Shown piece after piece: positions 18,290 to 27,479 of a DNA stretch of 64,000 nt. This stretch comes from CAZYYO01 sp964650965 (GTDB taxonomy: Bacteria; Bacillota; Clostridia; Lachnospirales; Lachnospiraceae), in NCBI GenBank assembly GCA_964650965.1, contig CAZYYO010000004.1:1-64000 (forward strand), read 5' to 3'. The position numbers and the translations under genes were made by a program. The notes under the pieces were generated by a model. The model was not told where the DNA came from. It saw nothing but the letters and a program-made list of their open reading frames with translations, and did not search any database. How positions within the stretch are numbered: position 1 is the first letter of the stretch; each line of letters starts with the position of its first letter.

Positions 18290-18317
18290 ATATCGGCTAT
18301 ATATATGTACTTCTTTA
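18290..18317 (-). promoter_or_regulatory. Sigma-28 (SigD/FliA)-like promoter for flgF
   Basis: On the minus strand TAAA (18314-18317), a 16-base spacer and GCCGATAT (18290-18297), close to the SigD consensus TAAA-N15-GCCGATAT. It faces flgF, with a leader of about 70 bases that includes a small palindrome (ttccctacagggaa, 18247-18260). Confidence 0.6.
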
Positions 18318-18338
18318 GCTTTTTTTACCTAATGAACA

Positions 18339-18375
18339 AAGAACACTCCCTGTTTTTATTTCAGGCAGTGTTCTT
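18339..18375 (-). terminator. Terminator after mbl
   Basis: Stem aagaacactccctg (18339-18352) with caggcagtgttctt (18362-18375), one mismatch, just after the mbl stop. The following minus-strand bases are T-rich but interrupted (TTTGTTCATT). It separates mbl from the flagellar genes. Confidence 0.65.
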
Positions 18376-18383
18376 ATGATTTC

Positions 18384-19379
18384 TTATGCGTCGTCTCTCT
18401 CTCCAGATAAGAATTCCACGTATTTTCCAGTACCAATTGCCACACAGGTCATTGGATCCTCTGCAGTCATGGTATTAATTCCTGTACGGTCTTCTACCAG
18501 TTCTTCCAATCCACGAAGAAGTGCGCCTCCACCGGTTAATACAATTCCACGTTCTGCCACATCAGCTGCCAGCTCTGGTGGTGTCTTCTCCAATACACTG
18601 TGGATTGCCTCAACAATCTGCAATGTAGCCTCTCTTAATGCTTCTTCTGTCTCCTCGGAGGATACCTGAATCGTCTTAGGAAGACCTGTTACCAGATTTC
18701 TTCCTCTTACATCCATGGTCTCCGGCGTTGGAAGAGGATAGCATGTACCAATCTTAATCTTAATATCTTCTGCTGTTCTTTCGCCAATCAGAAGATTATG
18801 TTTCTTTCTCATATAACGAACCAGAGCTTCATCAAAGTCATCACCGGCAATCTTAATGGATGTGCTGACTACCGAGCCTCCCAAAGAGATTACCGCAATA
18901 TCAGCAGTACCTCCACCTATATCCACAATCATATTTCCACATGGTCTGGAAATATCAATTCCGGCACCGATGGCTGCTGCGATAGGTTCTTCAATAATGG
19001 CAACCTCTCTTGCTCCTGCTGCATAAGTAGCATCCTCTACTGCTCTCTTCTCAACCTCTGTTACACCACTAGGCACACAGACACTGATTCTAGGCTTCCG
19101 ATAACTCTTCTTGCCCATTGCCTTCTGGATGAAATATTTAATCATTTTCTCTGTAACGGTGTAATCAGAAATAACACCCTGACGCAGTGGTCTTACTGCC
19201 ACAATATTACCAGGTGTTCTTCCCAGCATTAATCTTGCTTCTTCACCAATTGCTTTTATTTTATTGGTATCTCTGTCAAAAGCTACCACAGATGGCTCTT
19301 TTAACACTACACCTTTTCCCTTAACGTACACCAGAATACTGGCCGTACCTAAATCAATTCCGATATCTGTTGAAACCAT
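18384..19379 (-). CDS. mbl: MreB/Mbl rod-shape protein
   Basis: Actin-like cytoskeletal ATPase that guides side-wall synthesis. 331 aa from the ATG at 19379, which has AAGGAG upstream (an in-frame ATG at 19427 would add 16 residues without a good SD). Motifs: phosphate 1 DIGIDLGTAS, phosphate 2 NMIVDIGGGTADIAVISLGG, adenosine loop GIVLTGGGALLRGLEE. The Mbl assignment rests on the following flgF-flgG genes, as in Bacillus; by sequence alone it could be called MreB. Confidence 0.93.
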   Translation of the reverse strand: MVSTDIGIDLGTASILVYVKGKGVVLKEPSVVAFDRDTNKIKAIGEEARLMLGRTPGNIVAVRPLRQGVISDYTVTEKMIKYFIQKAMGKKSYRKPRISVCVPSGVTEVEKRAVEDATYAAGAREVAIIEEPIAAAIGAGIDISRPCGNMIVDIGGGTADIAVISLGGSVVSTSIKIAGDDFDEALVRYMRKKHNLLIGERTAEDIKIKIGTCYPLPTPETMDVRGRNLVTGLPKTIQVSSEETEEALREATLQIVEAIHSVLEKTPPELAADVAERGIVLTGGGALLRGLEELVEDRTGINTMTAEDPMTCVAIGTGKYVEFLSGERDDA

Positions 19380-19455
19380 AACGTTTCTCCTTTCATTTCC
19401 CTGTCTATTGAAATGGACAAAATTCACCTAATAATAGTTTTTGCATTCTCTTCTA

Positions 19456-19483
19456 ATTATATACAATTGTTGCCATTTTTCAA
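19456..19483 (-). promoter_or_regulatory. Probable sigma-A promoter of mbl
   Basis: Minus-strand TTGAAA (19478-19483), 16-base spacer, TATAAT (19456-19461), about 77 bases upstream of the mbl ATG. Confidence 0.55.
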
Positions 19484-19610
19484 TCAATATTTTTACGTTC
19501 ACAATTTCTTCATAAAAAAAATTGTACTTTTTTTGTATTTCTTCACACAATCAACACATTTTATGGTTATATTATTAATGTACTAGCTGATAAGCTAATA
19601 TAATTTTTCA

Positions 19611-19681
19611 TAACTCAGCTCCGGGACTTCGGTTCCGGAGCACTCCCCAAAAATTTACGCCACATTTCGTGGCGTTTTTTT
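19611..19681 (+). ncRNA. Candidate small RNA or tandem terminator
   Basis: A plus-strand TATAAT (19599-19604) precedes a 10-bp GC-rich hairpin closed by a C(UUCG)G tetraloop (19618-19641), then a short C-rich single strand with CTCCCC (19643-19648), then a terminator stem (CGCCAC/GTGGCG, 19658-19674) with seven T. No plus-strand gene ends here. The -35 is poor. The terminator also suits the minus-strand YesL-like gene ending at 19698, so the simple alternative is a bidirectional terminator. The remainder of 19380-19610 is AT-rich spacer. Confidence 0.4.
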
Positions 19682-19697
19682 ATTGGGAATATGCTGT

Positions 19698-20348
19698 TTA
19701 TTCTTCATCCACCTCATAGTATGGATCTTCTCGCTGCCGTTCCTCATCTGACATGAGCTGATAGAAGGTATTGTCCATGAACCAGGCAAATCCCCACATA
19801 GCAATCCCCGGTAAAAATAATACCGTCCATATTTGAATCATAATGATAAAGCCCATCACAAACAATGCTCCAAAAATCAGCAAATCTCCCAGCACATGCC
19901 CTACCATAATAATCCAGGAGCTGCGGAAGGTCTTCATTAATGGTCGTTTGAATCTGGCCATATAGGCTATAACATGCAGGGCATACAAAACCCCGATGAA
20001 GAACGCAATAGCACACACCATTCTAAGAAGGTTGGTTACTGTTCCATAGCCTTGTTCTGTCATCTTAGCAAACATATTGGCAAGGGTAAATAATGCTGCC
20101 AGATTCACCAACAGAATCATCCAGGCAATGGTCACCTGTCCAAAATTCTTCTTAAACTCCGCCCAGAAGCGGCGAACTGCATGTCCTTCTCCATTCAGGA
20201 TACAGTAATGCATGGTAGCATACAGTGCTGTAAGACTTGCTCCAGCAGTAACAACGGGAATGCAGGCAATCAAACAGCAGATATTTACCATAATAATTGT
20301 TCCGATTTTATCAAATACTTCTAACCACTTGGTATCTTTACTATTCAT
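19698..20348 (-). CDS. DUF624 (YesL-like) membrane protein
   Basis: 216 aa with about four to five TM segments (roughly 15-40, 70-95, 102-128, 145-175). The N-terminal FDKIGTIIMVNICCLIACIPVVTAGASLTALYATM is typical of DUF624/YesL. Members usually accompany carbohydrate ABC transporters or two-component systems, but no such genes are adjacent. It lies 34 bases after a second, longer paralogue, so the two may form a heteromeric pair. Function unknown. Confidence 0.85.
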   Translation of the reverse strand: MNSKDTKWLEVFDKIGTIIMVNICCLIACIPVVTAGASLTALYATMHYCILNGEGHAVRRFWAEFKKNFGQVTIAWMILLVNLAALFTLANMFAKMTEQGYGTVTNLLRMVCAIAFFIGVLYALHVIAYMARFKRPLMKTFRSSWIIMVGHVLGDLLIFGALFVMGFIIMIQIWTVLFLPGIAMWGFAWFMDNTFYQLMSDEERQREDPYYEVDEE

Positions 20349-20382
20349 TTTACTTCTTATCCTTCCTTGTCTATTGTCTCTA

Positions 20383-21135
20383 TCATGTGTTGCCCTGCTG
20401 CTTTGCTTCCTCAGCTTCTATCATTGCCTGAAACACCTTCTCTAATCGAATGGCAAACATCATTAAGAAGGTTGCCGGAAGTATAAGAATACACCATGGC
20501 ACGAAAGCAATCAATGCCACCATAATAATGGTCATAATAACGGCCACAAAATTCCTTCCTGGGTGCATCAGCATAATTAAAAAGGAATTACGGATACACC
20601 GCCAGGTAGTGTCTTGAAAATGTGACATGTAGCCAAAAGAATAATATAGGGTAAGCACTGCCAGGGTAAAGGGTATCAATAGCAGAATAAAGCCAAGGGC
20701 ACTTCCATTTCCTGTCTTAGCTACTCCATTAAGATAATAAATATCATATCCCATCAAGCCCAGAGCAAGTGCCATGGGAATCCATACCTTTACGCCGCTT
20801 TTAAAATTACTCTTAAGCTGCTTCCAATATGTTGAAAAGGGATATCCTTCATCATCAATGATTGCTTTTCGAATGGTTGTATATAAAGCAATCGTGGCCG
20901 GTCCAATGGTAATAATCGGCACACAGGTAATCAGCCAGAATATATTCAGCAGCAACAAAAAAGCTGCCTTATTAATTAAATTCATAAACCCGGTTAAGCC
21001 TGTTTCTTCTGCATCATAATGATCGTCCTCATCTCCAGGCTTTTTCTTTCTCGGGGCTCCGGAATTAGCCAGATTTTCCATTCCCGGTCCGGAATTCACT
21101 TGATGATATTGGCGATTTTCATCATTTGCTGCCAT
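20383..21135 (-). CDS. DUF624 (YesL-like) membrane protein with hydrophilic N-terminus
   Basis: 250 aa. Residues 1-48 are polar (NRQYHQVNSGPGMENLAN, then acidic DEDDHYDAEE), followed by the DUF624 core with about five TM segments beginning GFMNLINKAAFLLLLNIFWLI. It is paralogous to the next gene (both share the NxxWLI/C...P-I-TxGxxxxALYxTxxxxI pattern). The added polar N-terminus is unusual for the family. The transcription unit begins about here, after a terminator at 21200-21237. Confidence 0.83.
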   Translation of the reverse strand: MAANDENRQYHQVNSGPGMENLANSGAPRKKKPGDEDDHYDAEETGLTGFMNLINKAAFLLLLNIFWLITCVPIITIGPATIALYTTIRKAIIDDEGYPFSTYWKQLKSNFKSGVKVWIPMALALGLMGYDIYYLNGVAKTGNGSALGFILLLIPFTLAVLTLYYSFGYMSHFQDTTWRCIRNSFLIMLMHPGRNFVAVIMTIIMVALIAFVPWCILILPATFLMMFAIRLEKVFQAMIEAEEAKQQGNT

Positions 21136-21199
21136 AACAATTTCCTCTTTCTACTGCATCTTTCTTATTTTCCCTAAGGAATCTTATACATAATAACAT

Positions 21200-21237
21200 A
21201 AAGAGAGGACAAATATTATCATTTACCCTCTCTTTTT
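21200..21237. terminator. Terminator after uvrA
   Basis: Stem aaagagagg (21200-21208) with cctctcttt (21227-21235), flanked by T on the plus strand and by A/T on the minus strand; most useful for the minus-strand uvrA transcript ending at 21271. Confidence 0.55.
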
Positions 21238-21270
21238 ATCAATTTTTTATAATTAATTTCCCGATTTCTG

Positions 21271-24105
21271 CTATTTCAAGTATTTCTTAATGTATTGGCC
21301 GGTATAGGACTTTTTGCATCTGGCCACCTGTTCCGGCGTGCCCTTGGCAACTACCGTCCCTCCTCGGTCTCCTCCATCCGGTCCCATGTCGATAATATAA
21401 TCGGCGGTCTTAATCACATCCAGATTATGCTCAATAACCACAACCGTATTGCCTCCCTCAGATAACTGGCGAAGAATCTCTACCAGCTTATGCACATCTG
21501 CAAAATGAAGACCTGTGGTTGGTTCATCCAATACATAGATGGTTCTGCCTGTACTTCTCTTACTTAACTCAGTAGCCAGCTTAATACGCTGTGCCTCTCC
21601 ACCTGATAATGTGGTAGATGGCTGGCCCAGCTTCAAATAGGACAGTCCAACATCATACAATGTCTGTATCTTACGATGAATGGTGGGGACATTCTTAAAG
21701 AAGCCCAATGCTTCCTCCACAGTCATGTCCAATACATCATAAATGGATTTATCCTTGTACTTCACTTCCAGTGTCTCCCGGTTATACCGCTTGCCGCCAC
21801 ACACCTCACAGGGCACATATACGTCTGGCAGGAAATGCATTTCAATTTTCAGGATTCCATCTCCTGAGCAGGCTTCACAACGGCCGCCCTTCACATTAAA
21901 GCTGAATCTTCCCTTGGCATAGCCTCTTGCCTTAGCATCTGCCGTTCCTGCAAACAAATCCCGTATCATGTCGAAAACACCGGTATAGGTAGCCGGATTG
22001 GATCTGGGGGTTCTTCCAATAGGGGATTGGTCAATATCGATAATTTTATCTAACTGGTCTACACCTTCAATTTCATCATGCTTTCCCGGAATCTGTCTTG
22101 CACGATTCAGCTGCTTGGACAGGCTCTTATACAGGATTTCATTAATCAGGGAAGATTTTCCCGAGCCTGAGACTCCGGTAATACAGGTCATAATTCCCAG
22201 TGGAATATCCACATCTATATTGCGAAGATTATTCTCTCTTGCTCCCTTAATAGTAAGAAATCCTGTTGGTTTTCTTCGTTCTGCCGGTACAGGAATCTTC
22301 ATTCTTCCACTTAAATAGGCACCGGTAACGGATTTTGGACATGCCATAATATCCTCTACAGTTCCGGCTGCTACCACTTCTCCACCATGCTCCCCTGCAA
22401 GGGGACCAATATCCACAATGTAATCTGCTTCCCGCATGGTATCCTCATCATGCTCTACCACAAGAAGGGTGTTGCCCAAATCCCTTAATCCCTTGAGAGA
22501 TGCCAGTAATTTATCATTGTCCTTCTGGTGCAGACCAATACTTGGTTCATCTAGGATATATGCAACCCCTACCAGCCCGGAGCCTATCTGGGTTGCCAGC
22601 CGAATTCGCTGGGCTTCTCCACCAGACAATGTACCGGTAGCTCGTGCCAGAGACAGATAATCCAGTCCCACATCCATCAAGAATCCTACACGTCCCTTAA
22701 TCTCTTTAATGACCTGATGACCAATTTTCTCCTGCTGCTGACTCAGCTTCATTTCATCCAAAAACACCTTCAAATCTCGAACCGGCATCTCAGTGATTTC
22801 GTAAATATTCTTATCTGCTACTGTTACACCCAGGGAGGTCTTCTTCAGTCGCTGTCCATCACATACCGGGCAATGTGTTACCCGCATAAACTCTTCATAT
22901 TCCTGCTTAATAACCTCGGACTTGGTCTCCCGGTATCTCCGATTCACATTCTTAATCAGTCCTTCAAAGAATACGTCGTAGACTCCTTCCCCACGCTGTC
23001 CCTTATAATGTACCTTAACACTGGTATCTGCTCCATAGATGAACATATGCCGCACATGAAGAGGCAGGTCCTTATAAGGCGTGTCCAGGGAAAAGCCATA
23101 TTCCTTAGCCAGTGCTTTCAAAATTGCATGGGAATAGCTCTTAGGATCGGATGCAGACTGCCAGCCCATCACCTGAACTGCACCGGAATTAAAGCTAAGA
23201 TTCATATCCGGAATCATCAGCTCCTCGTCAAATTCCATCTTATAGCCCAGTCCAAAGCATTCCGGACAGGCGCCAAAGGGATTATTAAAGGAAAAGCTTC
23301 TTGGTTCAATCTCGTCAATCGTCACACCACAGTCCGGACAGGCAAAGCTTTCTGAAAACCGTATAGGTTCTCCCTGGAATACATCTACTACCATTAACCC
23401 CTTAGACAAATGCATTACATTTTCAATGGAGTCTGTAAGTCGCTTCTCAATCCCCGGCTTTACCACCAGGCGGTCTACGATAATCTCAATATTATGCTTC
23501 TTATTCTTATCTAATGCAATTTCCTCGGTAAGCTCAAACTGATTTCCATCTACAACTGCACGAACATAGCCGCTTCTTTTAGCCTTCTCAAACAGCTTTT
23601 CATGGGTACCCTTTCTTCCCCGCACCACCGGTGCTAACAGCTGAATTCTTGTCTTCTCTGGAAGTGCCATGATTTCATCCACCATTTGATCCACCGTTTG
23701 CTTCTTAATCTCCTTGCCGCACTCCGGGCAATGAGGAATTCCAATGCGGGCATACAGCAACCGGAAATAATCGTAGATTTCTGTAACCGTTCCCACAGTA
23801 GACCTGGGATTTCGATTGGTAGATTTCTGATCGATAGAAATTGCTGGGGGCAATCCTTCAATCTTCTCCACATCCGGCTTCTCCATCTGTCCTAGGAACT
23901 GTCTTGCATAGGAAGACAGAGACTCCATATATCTTCTCTGTCCCTCTGCAAATATGGTATCAAAGGCCAGGGAAGATTTACCTGAGCCACTAAGTCCGGT
24001 TAACACCACGAACTCATCTCTTGGTATATCCAGACTGATATTCTTTAGGTTGTGTACATTGGCACCCCTGATTTTGATGTATTTTCTGTTATTACTATCC
24101 TTCAT
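21271..24105 (-). CDS. uvrA: Excinuclease ABC subunit A
   Basis: Damage-recognition ATPase of nucleotide excision repair. 944 aa, normal for UvrA. Two ABC modules: Walker A GLSGSGKSS (37-45) and GVSGSGKSS (about 640), each with a signature TLSGGEAQRIRLA / TLSGGEAQRIKLA. Zinc ligands are CPECGKEIKK, CPDCGVTIDE...CPECFGLG and CEACSGDG...CEVCGGKR. It follows uvrB by 70 bases on the same strand. No clear LexA box was seen upstream of the pair. Confidence 0.97.
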   Translation of the reverse strand: MKDSNNRKYIKIRGANVHNLKNISLDIPRDEFVVLTGLSGSGKSSLAFDTIFAEGQRRYMESLSSYARQFLGQMEKPDVEKIEGLPPAISIDQKSTNRNPRSTVGTVTEIYDYFRLLYARIGIPHCPECGKEIKKQTVDQMVDEIMALPEKTRIQLLAPVVRGRKGTHEKLFEKAKRSGYVRAVVDGNQFELTEEIALDKNKKHNIEIIVDRLVVKPGIEKRLTDSIENVMHLSKGLMVVDVFQGEPIRFSESFACPDCGVTIDEIEPRSFSFNNPFGACPECFGLGYKMEFDEELMIPDMNLSFNSGAVQVMGWQSASDPKSYSHAILKALAKEYGFSLDTPYKDLPLHVRHMFIYGADTSVKVHYKGQRGEGVYDVFFEGLIKNVNRRYRETKSEVIKQEYEEFMRVTHCPVCDGQRLKKTSLGVTVADKNIYEITEMPVRDLKVFLDEMKLSQQQEKIGHQVIKEIKGRVGFLMDVGLDYLSLARATGTLSGGEAQRIRLATQIGSGLVGVAYILDEPSIGLHQKDNDKLLASLKGLRDLGNTLLVVEHDEDTMREADYIVDIGPLAGEHGGEVVAAGTVEDIMACPKSVTGAYLSGRMKIPVPAERRKPTGFLTIKGARENNLRNIDVDIPLGIMTCITGVSGSGKSSLINEILYKSLSKQLNRARQIPGKHDEIEGVDQLDKIIDIDQSPIGRTPRSNPATYTGVFDMIRDLFAGTADAKARGYAKGRFSFNVKGGRCEACSGDGILKIEMHFLPDVYVPCEVCGGKRYNRETLEVKYKDKSIYDVLDMTVEEALGFFKNVPTIHRKIQTLYDVGLSYLKLGQPSTTLSGGEAQRIKLATELSKRSTGRTIYVLDEPTTGLHFADVHKLVEILRQLSEGGNTVVVIEHNLDVIKTADYIIDMGPDGGDRGGTVVAKGTPEQVARCKKSYTGQYIKKYLK

Positions 24106-24175
24106 GTTCTTTTCCTTTTCTTTCCTGTAGCTTTCCCGCTACGGAAGTCTATATGTCGCTTCTCTGTGCCCGCCA

Positions 24176-26170
24176 CTAAGAATCCTGCTCTATCTCCCGC
24201 AGCATATTCTTCAGCTCCACTAGCTTATCTCTATATTCTGCCGCTGCTTCAAAGTTCAAATCGCCTGCTGCCTTCTCCATCTTCTTCTTCACCTTGGCAA
24301 TCATCTCTTCTAGCTCCTGACGATCCATATCTTCCGGTTCCTTAGAGAACTTCATTTCCTCCTGAGCGATTTCTTTGGATATGCTAATCAAATCTCGTAC
24401 CGATTTCTGAATGGTTGTGGGCGTTATGCCATGCTCCTTATTATATGCTTCCTGAATACCTCGTCGCCGCTTGGTCTCATCGATGGCCATTCTCATGGAA
24501 TCCGTTATCTTATCTGCATACATAATTACGTGGCCTTCACTGTTTCTTGCAGCCCTGCCGACGGTTTGGATGAGTGAACGTTCTGAACGCAGGAACCCTT
24601 CCTTGTCTGCATCTAAAATTGCAACCAATGTAATTTCCGGAATATCCAATCCTTCTCTTAGAAGGTTAATTCCTACCAGAACATCAAATACATCCAGGCG
24701 AAGGTCTCTTATAATCTCTGCCCGCTCCAGGGTGTCAATATCAGAATGAAGGTATTTCACACGAATTCCCAGCTCTGCCATATAGTCTGTCAAATCCTCT
24801 GCCATCCGCTTGGTCAGGGTGGTGATTAATACCTTGTGCTTTCCAAGGATTTCCTTATTTACTTCACCAATCAAATCATCAATCTGTCCCTCCACAGGGC
24901 GAACCTGTATTTCCGGATCCAGCAAGCCTGTGGGGCGAATTACCTGCTCTGCCCGTAGCATCTCATGTTCTGCTTCATAATCTCCCGGAGTGGCAGAACA
25001 AAACATCATCTGGTCTATCTTGGATTCGAACTCCCCAAAATTCAATGGACGATTGTCCTTGGCAGAGGGCAGGCGGAAGCCATAATCCACCAATGTTGAT
25101 TTTCTAGACTGGTCACCTGCATACATTCCCCGCACCTGAGGCAATGTAATATGAGACTCATCAATAATGATTAAATAATCATCTCCAAAATAATCCATCA
25201 ACGTCTGGGGTGGTTCTCCTGGCTGCTGGCCTGTCATATGTCTGGAATAATTCTCTATTCCACTGCAAAAGCCTGTTTCCCGGAGCATCTCTATATCAAA
25301 GTTCGTTCGTTCTGCAATTCGCTGCGCTTCAATCAGCTTGTCCTCGCTCTTAAAGTATCGAACCCGTTCCTCTAACTCTGCTTCAATGGTCTTACACGCC
25401 GCATTGATTTTCTCCTGGGGAACCACATAGTGCGATGCTGGGAAAATAGCCACATGCTCCAACTCCCGCTTTACCCCGCCTGTAAGCACATCAATCTCAG
25501 TAAGTCGATCTATTTCATCTCCAAAGAATTCTACACGGTAAGCATATTCTGATGCATTTGCCGGAAAAATCTCCACCACATCGCCTCTTACCCGAAAGGT
25601 TCCTCGGGTAAAATCCATATCATTGCGAATGTACTGCATATCAATGAGCGCCCGAATCACATCATCCCTATCCTTCTCATCCTGGGGGCGCAAAGAAACC
25701 ATCATATTCTGATAGTCCTCAGGACTTCCGATTCCATAGATACAGGATACCGATGATATAATAATTACATCCTTTCGCTCTGCCAATGCTGCCGTTGCAG
25801 ACAAGCGAAGCTTATCAATCTCATCATTAATTGCTGAGTCCTTGGCTATATAGGTGTCTGAAGACGGAACATATGCTTCTGGCTGGTAATAGTCATAATA
25901 GGACACAAAATACTCCACTGCATTTTCTGGAAAGAATTCCTTGAATTCTCCATAAAGCTGCGCCGCCAGTGTCTTATTATGCGCAATAATCAATGTGGGT
26001 TTATTCAGTTGTTCAATTACATTTGCCATGGTAAAGGTCTTACCACTTCCAGTGACTCCCAGCAGGGTCTCAAACTGGTTGCCCTCTTTAAACCCCTGCA
26101 CCAGCTCCTGAATTGCCTGGGGCTGATCTCCTGTTGGTTCGTATGGAGAATGCAATTTAAAATGATCCAT
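24176..26170 (-). CDS. uvrB: Excinuclease ABC subunit B
   Basis: 664 aa helicase-like subunit that verifies damage and recruits UvrC. Walker A GVTGSGKT (38-45), the beta-hairpin YYDYYQPEAYVP (about 92-103), DESHITLPQ as DEAD-type motif, QTVGRAARN as motif VI, and a C-terminal UVR domain (ELEEMIAKVKKKMEKAAGDLNFEAAAEYRDKL) that contacts UvrC. Lies immediately upstream of uvrA; a terminator separates it from the SDR gene behind it. Confidence 0.97.
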   Translation of the reverse strand: MDHFKLHSPYEPTGDQPQAIQELVQGFKEGNQFETLLGVTGSGKTFTMANVIEQLNKPTLIIAHNKTLAAQLYGEFKEFFPENAVEYFVSYYDYYQPEAYVPSSDTYIAKDSAINDEIDKLRLSATAALAERKDVIIISSVSCIYGIGSPEDYQNMMVSLRPQDEKDRDDVIRALIDMQYIRNDMDFTRGTFRVRGDVVEIFPANASEYAYRVEFFGDEIDRLTEIDVLTGGVKRELEHVAIFPASHYVVPQEKINAACKTIEAELEERVRYFKSEDKLIEAQRIAERTNFDIEMLRETGFCSGIENYSRHMTGQQPGEPPQTLMDYFGDDYLIIIDESHITLPQVRGMYAGDQSRKSTLVDYGFRLPSAKDNRPLNFGEFESKIDQMMFCSATPGDYEAEHEMLRAEQVIRPTGLLDPEIQVRPVEGQIDDLIGEVNKEILGKHKVLITTLTKRMAEDLTDYMAELGIRVKYLHSDIDTLERAEIIRDLRLDVFDVLVGINLLREGLDIPEITLVAILDADKEGFLRSERSLIQTVGRAARNSEGHVIMYADKITDSMRMAIDETKRRRGIQEAYNKEHGITPTTIQKSVRDLISISKEIAQEEMKFSKEPEDMDRQELEEMIAKVKKKMEKAAGDLNFEAAAEYRDKLVELKNMLREIEQDS

Positions 26171-26259
26171 AGGCTTGTTCTCCCAAGTAATATCTTATTA
26201 GACATCGCTTTTATTATGCTCGTTGGCTGTTCTCATTATTATAGCAAAACGCAAAAAGA

Positions 26260-26294
26260 AAGTACAGAGCAAACCGAATGTTTGTTCTGTACTT
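26260..26294 (-). terminator. Terminator after the SDR gene
   Basis: Stem aagtacagagcaaa / tttgttctgtactt (14 pairs including one G-T) followed on the minus strand by TTCTTTTTG. It ends the transcript of the reductase starting at 27339 before uvrB. Confidence 0.75.
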
Positions 26295-26319
26295 AGTATT
26301 TTTATATGGAGGTTATATT

Positions 26320-27339
26320 TTATGCCACGTTAATCTTGCCGGTCTCCTTTAACCACTGCACTTCATCATGAATGGTTTCTTCATAGGAGCGTGTGTGATA
26401 TCCCAATTCCTTCTGTGCCTTAGAGGAATCGAAGGCATTATTTCTAGCCAGATTATATACTGCAAAAGTAGTCATCATTGGCTTTTCACCTTTTTTCTTA
26501 GCCTTCTTCTCCATAACCTTGGCCATAAGATTCGCCATTTTCAGTGGCAGGAACATTCCCACTGGCTTGCAATTGCACTCCTTCTGAAGCATACCGCACA
26601 TGGCGCGGAAGGTTACTTCGTCATTTCCAAGGATATAGCATTCTCCTGCTTTTCCCTTCTTCGCCGCACGAATGGTTCCATCTGCCAAATCTCGTACATC
26701 ACATAGATTAAAGGAGCCATCAATACCCGCTGGCATTTCTCCGTTAATAATCTTAATTAATGTTCCGGTGGTTTCTCCCACTGCAAAATCCTCTGGTCCT
26801 AAGATACCACTTGGGTGAACCACACAGGCATTTAATCCTTGATTGTGTACCGCATCTAATACCACCTGAGTAGCCAACGCCTTGGACTGACTATAGCATC
26901 CTAACACCTTGGTCTCATCAAATTTCTTAACCTCTTTGATTCTGCGTCCCTTAGGAAGCTCTGGAATTGCTCCGGTACTGCTGCAATACACTAATTTCTG
27001 GCATTCCTTATGTGCCAGACACAAATCCACAATATTCTGGGTTCCACCTACATTTACATCCATAACCAGCTTGTTATAATCCGGATCGACGGTTACCACA
27101 CTGGCAATATGAAGAACAATGGTCTCGCACCCTTCCTCTACGGTAAAGAATTTCTCCAAAGAAGCCTTATCACATAAATTTCCTTCTACAATCTCTGCTT
27201 CCTTGGGAACGAATTTCATCGCCTTGTCATTGGGAAGAACAAATGCTCGAACCTGCTCTCCCTGGTCTACCAATTGACGGCAAATGGTGCCTCCTAAGAA
27301 TCCTGCTGCTCCTGTGACTAAATATTTTGTATTACTCAT
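26320..27339 (-). CDS. Extended SDR, dihydroflavonol-reductase/epimerase-like
   Basis: 339 aa NAD(P)-binding protein. TGAAGFLGG (9-17) is the Rossmann motif, CSSTGA near 125 the catalytic serine region and YSQSK the Tyr-x3-Lys pair. It resembles the dihydroflavonol-4-reductase-like branch rather than sugar epimerases; bacterial members reduce varied ketones or aldehydes and the substrate cannot be inferred. A basic segment (KVMEKKAKKKGEK) near 275 may mark a surface helix. Monocistronic: it has its own terminator, and 27340-27479 shows only AT-rich sequence. Confidence 0.82.
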   Translation of the reverse strand: MSNTKYLVTGAAGFLGGTICRQLVDQGEQVRAFVLPNDKAMKFVPKEAEIVEGNLCDKASLEKFFTVEEGCETIVLHIASVVTVDPDYNKLVMDVNVGGTQNIVDLCLAHKECQKLVYCSSTGAIPELPKGRRIKEVKKFDETKVLGCYSQSKALATQVVLDAVHNQGLNACVVHPSGILGPEDFAVGETTGTLIKIINGEMPAGIDGSFNLCDVRDLADGTIRAAKKGKAGECYILGNDEVTFRAMCGMLQKECNCKPVGMFLPLKMANLMAKVMEKKAKKKGEKPMMTTFAVYNLARNNAFDSSKAQKELGYHTRSYEETIHDEVQWLKETGKINVA

Positions 27340-27479
27340 GATTTTATCCCCGCTTTCTTATCTGCATATTTTATTTTCATATTCTCATCAACCCAAGGTA
27401 TCTCTTCTGTTGATGATGATAATATAGCAGGGGTTTATTTCTGGATTATTTCACTTTTGTTTCAGTTATGTTAAATGTA

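Noticed and set aside
22717..23355. A 212-codon open frame antisense to uvrA
   Set aside because: No SD, low-complexity composition, lies entirely within a highly conserved gene; a coding shadow. The same applies to other antisense frames such as 2108-2623 and 37482-38270.
26275..26288. LexA-box-like CGAATGTTTGTTCT upstream of uvrB
   Set aside because: Matches the Bacillus consensus poorly (about 11 of 14) and coincides with a terminator stem, so it is probably chance.
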